Shown here one piece after another: positions 58,794 to 64,000 of a stretch of DNA of 64,000 bases; within the stretch, counting starts at the first letter, position 1, and every line of letters begins with the position of its first letter. The notes beneath the pieces are model-generated. The model saw only the letters and a list, made by a program, of their open reading frames with translations. It was not told the origin of the DNA and made no database searches. This DNA is from Sarocladium kiliense (taxonomy: Eukaryota; Ascomycota; Sordariomycetes; Hypocreales; Sarocladiaceae): assembly GCA_030734395.1 (NCBI GenBank), contig JAUZTG010000048.1:2542001-2606000 (forward strand). The letters are read 5' to 3'. The translations under genes and the position numbers were made by a program.

Positions 58794-61700
58794 TCATGAT
58801 CGCTTGCGAGGAGGCGCGTTCGAGTCGAAAACTTGGATCATAGCCTTCCCGAGCTCGATGAAGTCGACTGGTTTCGCAACGTAGTCGCTAAATCCCGCTG
58901 CGACACATTTGTGTTGAACATCTGCCAACACATCGGCGGAAAGCGCGATGATGGGCATTTTTGGGTAATGTGCCACTCTTTCCCACTGCCTTATCTCTCG
59001 GCAGGTCTGATACCCGTCTTTGCGAGGCATGTGAAGATCGCACTTCAACAGACGTCAGTACTTGCCGCATAGGAAGCTTGCTAATTGAATGACTTACCAG
59101 AATCAAGGAGTAGTACTTGTGTGGCTTGTTCAGCACCCTGTCCGTGCATTCTACTCCGTCCACAGCCACATCCACCTCAACCCCAACTTTTTGAAGGTAT
59201 TTTAAAAGTACTTTCTGATTGACCGGATTGTCCTCCACAAGAAGCACGCGGTGCCCCTTGTTCGCGACCAATCGTTGGATTTCCTCGTAACTCGCCTTCT
59301 GTGCTTCAACCAACTGCTGCGCCGTTGATTTGTTCCGGTCGATGCTGACATCTCGTTCCCTGTTCGGATCAAATATCACTGCAAACCGCGAGGGCTTGAC
59401 GGGTTTGTAGATGAAGTTTACGAGGTTGTCCGCCAGGAACTCTTCGTGATCGCTATCAGCAGCCAGCTTCATAACCTCTTGGCGCTGGACTGAGTCAGAG
59501 AGAATTAGCACCGCAGTCTTCTCAAGTTTCTGCGAGGAGGCTATTTGTTCGAGCAGCGACATGATCGTGTCAGGCGACGGTAGATTGATAACAATGTGTG
59601 TGAAGTTGATGGGGTCGTCTCCCCCAATGAATTTCTGCGCTTCTTTGACAGTTCCGAGTGCGGTAATTTGCCGAGGCACATCCTTCGGTAGAGTAGTTTC
59701 GATGTGCTGAACAGTGGCTTCGCGACTGTGAAGTTGCGGACAGATGATGAGTATTGAGTACATCGGTGGACGAAACTCCTCGGGTGAGAGCTTCCCATGG
59801 TTCTCCGGGGTCGCTGTCCCGCTGGGTGAGCTTTTCTCGGATGGCATCTCAAGCTTCATGTGCATAAGATCTTGCCCACTTGCCTTCGCGGCTTCGCTGA
59901 AACGTGCCAAACCGGTGTGCACGGAGGAATTAGATGACCTATCCGTAATATGCGATCTTCCTGAGTGAACAGACGGCTCCGAGCTGCCAGTGGAGGTAAC
60001 ATCGGGTGAAGCAAAGCCGGCCTCGGTTGCACCCGGGCTTATGCCTTCGGCATTGCGAAGGTGCTTCGGGGCCGGCAGGGGTTTGATGCTGCCAGGAACG
60101 CTCTCAGTCGACAATTGCCGTGATGCAGCCGAGTACATGGTGGAGTTCGGGCTACCCGGCTGGTGGGGATGGTCTTCTGTAGTAGGCAGCCCAAATCTGG
60201 CGCTGAAGGTGAATGTCGAACCTTTGCCCAAGACTGCCCGGCCTTCCATGTGTCCGCCATGGAGCTCGACGAGCTGCTTCGAAATCACGAGCCCCAATCC
60301 ACTCCCACCATGCTGTCTGGTGCTGCTGGTATCGATTTGACTGAACGGTTTGAAGATCAATGCGGCTTCTTCCTCAGAGAAGCCCCGGCCAGTATCGGTC
60401 ACGGAGAACTCGAGCGAGATGTCTGGGGTGCCCGTCTCGGGGTTCTCTGCGTGAAGAACCTTGCAGTGGCTGAAAACTTCGCCCTCGGTTGTGAATTTGA
60501 TCGCGTTCCCAATCACATTTAGAAGGACTTGACGAATGCGGACCTTGTCGCCCTTGACCCAGGCTGGTACATCAGGTTCGACAAGATAGTTGAGCTCGAG
60601 ACGTTTCGCAATTGCCATTGTTGACACCAACTCATTGACATCTTCGATGAGTGATCGCGCATGGAACCATTCGTAGTTGAGCTTCATCATACCCGCATCA
60701 ACCTTGGACAAATCCAGTATGTCGTTGATGATCATGATCAGACTGTTTGCACTGGTCTGGATCGTATTGGTGTAATCCAGCTGTTCGTCGCTCAATTTTG
60801 TGTCCTGTAAGAAGGTCACCATGCCCGAAATGCCGATGAGAGGCGTACGAATCTCGTGAGACATGTTGCTGAGGAATCGGCCTTTGGACTCCATCGCCTC
60901 CTTGAGCTTCGCCTCGAGCAGCTTGTGGTCATTGATGTCGGTCGCTGAGCCAAAGTAGGAGCTAGCACCGCTCCCGAAATCGATAGTATCAATCTCAACA
61001 CATCGAATGAGATGCCAGCGGTACTCTCCAGTCTTTGACCGCAGTCGCACCTCAGTCGTGTAAGAGGGTCGGCCGTTGCTGTCAGTTCCAAGTTTGATAA
61101 CGCCTTTGCGGGCGAGCTCTGTCAGGTCTGCGGAGGGTAGCTCGTAGATTGAACTGCTACTCGAGCTGTTTTCTCTAGACAGAGCGTGGTGAACACCGCG
61201 AATACTAGAGTCGGTGTTGCCTTGAACAGTGCCAGTCGAGGCTGTATCAGAGGGTGTTTCTTGAGCCTCTCTGGTGCCTGAATGCTTTCTCGCTTTGGAC
61301 GGTGTCGGTGGTTGTTGAATCGGGATGCGGCATCGAGCGAGGTCTTCCGGGTGAACGAAATCCATGAAACCCAAGCCGAGTGAGTCAGCTAGACTCTGTC
61401 CAGTGTAAGACAACCATTGCTCGTTCGCGAAAGTAATGCCGTCTTCCTCGGTAGCAGTAAAGATGATCTGGGGGATCAGGTTGGCCAATAGACGGTGCTT
61501 AGCATCAGATGCTGCAATTTCCTCCTGTCTGGCAGCCTTCAGTTCTGCAATGTGCTGATCATGAATGTCCATGTACGACCCCAAGAACTGCATGATAACA
61601 CCACGCTTGTCCTTGGAGGCTACCGCTCGAGCATAGAACCACCGATAGGCGCCGTCAAACCGTTTGATACGGACGGTTCGAGAAAACTGCTCCCCTGTGC

Positions 61701-64000
61701 GCAGTGAATGACTCCAAGCTTTCAAATACTCGTCTCGATCATCGGAGTGTATACTGCCCCAGGGATCCGCAGCCAGGTCAGAAACTGTCTGCCCTCGGTA
61801 GGACAGGAAGCGGCTATTGACCCAGACAATCTCACCAGATTGTGGAAGCGCAACAAAGACGTGGGCTGGTAAGGAGTCTAGGATCAAACCCTTCAGTCGG
61901 TCAGACGGAGGTGGCATGTCGGCCGGGCCGGGCGCATATGATCCAGCTCGTGAAGACGCCATACTCGGTCGCGTCCCGACGGTAGAGCTGGGTGGCAATG
62001 ACTGGAAAGTTGATGCAAAGTCTGCCCCATAACTATGCAGCTTGGTATGTGCACTTGCGTGGTGAGCAAGCTGGTCCAGTCTGAGAGCTTCTCCGATTTT
62101 CTCACCGCTCGGTGTCACCGCAAAAGTCGTTGTGTGAGGCTCAGATAGCTCATACTGCGCGGCATTGCTAACGCCTCCGTCCTCTGAGACAAGCTCAGGA
62201 GCTTCATCAGTGGGACCAAGATCTGCGACGGCTTTTGAGGAAGGCCGTGAATGTCTCCTCTCGCTTGGAGAAGCCTCTTTAGATCCGGTCCGACTTGGAG
62301 TACTCGAACTGAGGCTAGATTTCTGTTTGCTGCTGAAGTAGCTCTCGGTCCCTCCAGAGACTGGGCCAGGACTGACAACCGTCCGCTTGTCCACGATGTA
62401 GCTGAGTGAGCCGTGATCCCATCCGGGAGTCCCTGCCGGAGACCCTGTGATGCTCTTGGACACGCCAGAATAGTCGCTTGGGCTCGTCATGCTTCCCGGA
62501 AGTGACTGCTGGCGGACAATGTCTTCTGCGGTCACATAGACATTGGCATCTAGTGGACGACCATCTGGCGCCACAGCTCCGAAGCCGCTGGTGTGAGGTC
62601 TGCGTCGTTTCATGCCTGCGATCTCAGTCTCAAGATTGGTGTAGTGCCTGCATAGAGAGAAAGTCGTGGCCATGTGAGGGGCGAGATGTTCAAGGGAGTG
62701 ACGAAGGCTTGATGGGTAAGGAATATATGGACTCAGGATCGAGAGGATGGCGATAGGAGCCGTCTTGTTCTTCCCTGGACCTTCTGGTGATGCTGTGTCT
62801 TGTGCTTGCTCGCCTACCCTACCACCTCCCGAGCTGCCTGTTTTTGCCCCCAACGCTGATGGATCAAGGCGAAAGGTGTTTGGGGCTGTCGACAGCAGGA
62901 CATGTGAGAGGGGAACATGCAGCACAGTCCAAGAGTTTTCTATCCCAATTGCTTCGGGTGGCCGCATCCCAGCATAGTCTGTTGGGGCTGAGGCAGGATT
63001 GAAGGAGTCTTCGTCGACTGTTGCGTCCGTAAAAAAAGGGTTCTCTTTGGGGTCGGGGCGAACTGCAGGTGATGGAGCAGGTGACTGTGACCATGGAGAC
63101 GGTGGTGCCTGTTCATACTCTTCGTATGTCGGTGTCGGTGGTCGGGGGGGTTCTTCTTCTAAACGCGAGGCTCTTGCCTTGGACTTTTCAGAGGTCCCAG
63201 ATTTCTTAGAGCGTGAGCTGGATCCCGACAGAAGTGATGATAGGTTAGCGTTTGGTTCTGGTCGCTGTTTCTTTGCCTTCTTGGACCCCTCGGGTTTCTG
63301 CGAGGTGTTTTGGGGCTGCTGTGGTTCCAATGGAGGCTGATTCGTGAGGTAAGGGTAGCTTCTCGTAAGGGCTACTGTTGTGCCACGCTCCAGTACTCGC
63401 ATTACGCCGGTGTGGTCAATGAGAGGATCGGCTTCATAATCCAGGGCCTGTAGGACGGGAAGCATCCTGCCTCTGCTCTGATTACGGGTCATGAAGGGTT
63501 CTTCCCAGCTAGGAACACTGTGGTCGGCTGCTGCTTCACGTTCGTCGAGGACTTCCTTGTGGAGCTGCGGTGTGTCGCCAGCCTCTTCCATGCTTGTTGA
63601 TGTGGTCAAATGACTTCTGCTCCTCGACAAATAAGACGGTCGCAAGGTTCCCTGAGCAGACTGTTCCTGTGATCGGTCCTTATTGTCCTCGAAACTGGTG
63701 AAGGAGTGGCGGCTGTACATGTTCGGTCTACTTGGTGAAATGGGGCTGGCAACGTCCTCGCGGCTTGTGACGTCGGAGAAGTCAAAGTCGCTGCTTTGTT
63801 TTGCGCTACTGCCCCGTCCCATGTATGCAAGACTGAGCTCGTCTTCTTGATGTTCATTATATGTAGCTTTCTGGCCCCATGGCACATTCTCGATATCAGT
63901 AGCGTCTGCAGGAACGGAGAGAGTAACTCGCTCAGCTTTGTACACATCTTTCATGATGTGTACCACAGTGTTCCACCATGCATCTAAGCCAGGTTCTGCT
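58794..64000 (-). CDS. Hybrid histidine kinase (PAS-PAS-HisKA-HATPase-REC), 5' end outside the window
   Basis: Two visible exons (59098-64000 and 58794-59042) encode about 1,717 residues, and the frame is still open at base 64000. The upstream part starts AEPGLDAWWNTVVHIMKDVY and looks like a GAF-type sensor segment, followed by a long Ser/Pro-rich region. Two PAS-like domains lie at about 61900-61560 (LDSLPAHVFVALPQSGEIVWVN) and 61500-60930. The kinase core has the H-box FLSNMSHEIRTPL with the phospho-acceptor His (about 60860), N-box NVIGNAIKFT, DTGRGFSEEE and GGSGLGLVISK. The receiver has VEDNPVN, the phospho-acceptor Asp in LCDLHMPRKDG (just after the last intron) and KPVDF. All catalytic residues are present, so it should autophosphorylate and feed a phosphorelay. 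The class of fungal hybrid kinase was not settled. Confidence 0.93.

Overview
This window is nuclear DNA of a filamentous ascomycete (Pezizomycotina). The evidence is short GT-AG introns of about 50-100 bases, fungal-only families (Zn2Cys6 and MHR-type regulators, TRI12-type and ACS-type MFS carriers, fungal rhodopsin-like membrane protein, Ecl1 zinc protein, DUF6594 relic) and a hybrid histidine kinase with a fungal-style PAS/HisKA/REC layout. I cannot fix the class or species by reading.

Layout. 1-20.8 kb is almost empty: one clear gene, an Ecl1-family regulator (11.7 kb) with a TATA and CT-rich leader, plus a decayed DUF6594 gene near 17 kb. 20.8-27.3 kb holds a TRI12-type efflux carrier (-), a zinc alcohol dehydrogenase (+) and an EthD-domain protein (+), possibly a small metabolic or detoxification group. 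27.8-35.4 kb is a gene-dense core block: an unrecognised 509-residue protein, chaperonin subunit CCT3, a PRKRIP1-like spliceosomal protein (-) and a transcription-factor-like protein without a zinc cluster. 38.4-43.1 kb has an anion:cation symporter and a secreted, probably GPI-anchored acidic protein, separated by about 1.9 kb containing a 13-bp tandem repeat and a coding-like fragment.

43.4-49.6 kb looks like a functional unit: a sugar-transporter gene (-, with an apparent one-base frameshift) and a GDSL esterase (+) share a 0.7-kb divergent promoter with a TATA for each gene and three CreA-like motifs, followed by a Zn2Cys6 regulator (+). 49.9-58.8 kb carries a histidine-phosphatase protein (-), a rhodopsin-like seven-helix protein (-), a tyrosinase lacking its CuA half, and a small coiled-coil protein. 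The window ends inside a very large hybrid histidine kinase (-) whose 5' end lies beyond base 64000.

I worked out exon models by hand from splice consensus and reading-frame continuity; they are internally consistent in phase but untested by RNA data. No tRNA, rRNA, CRISPR or intact transposon was found.
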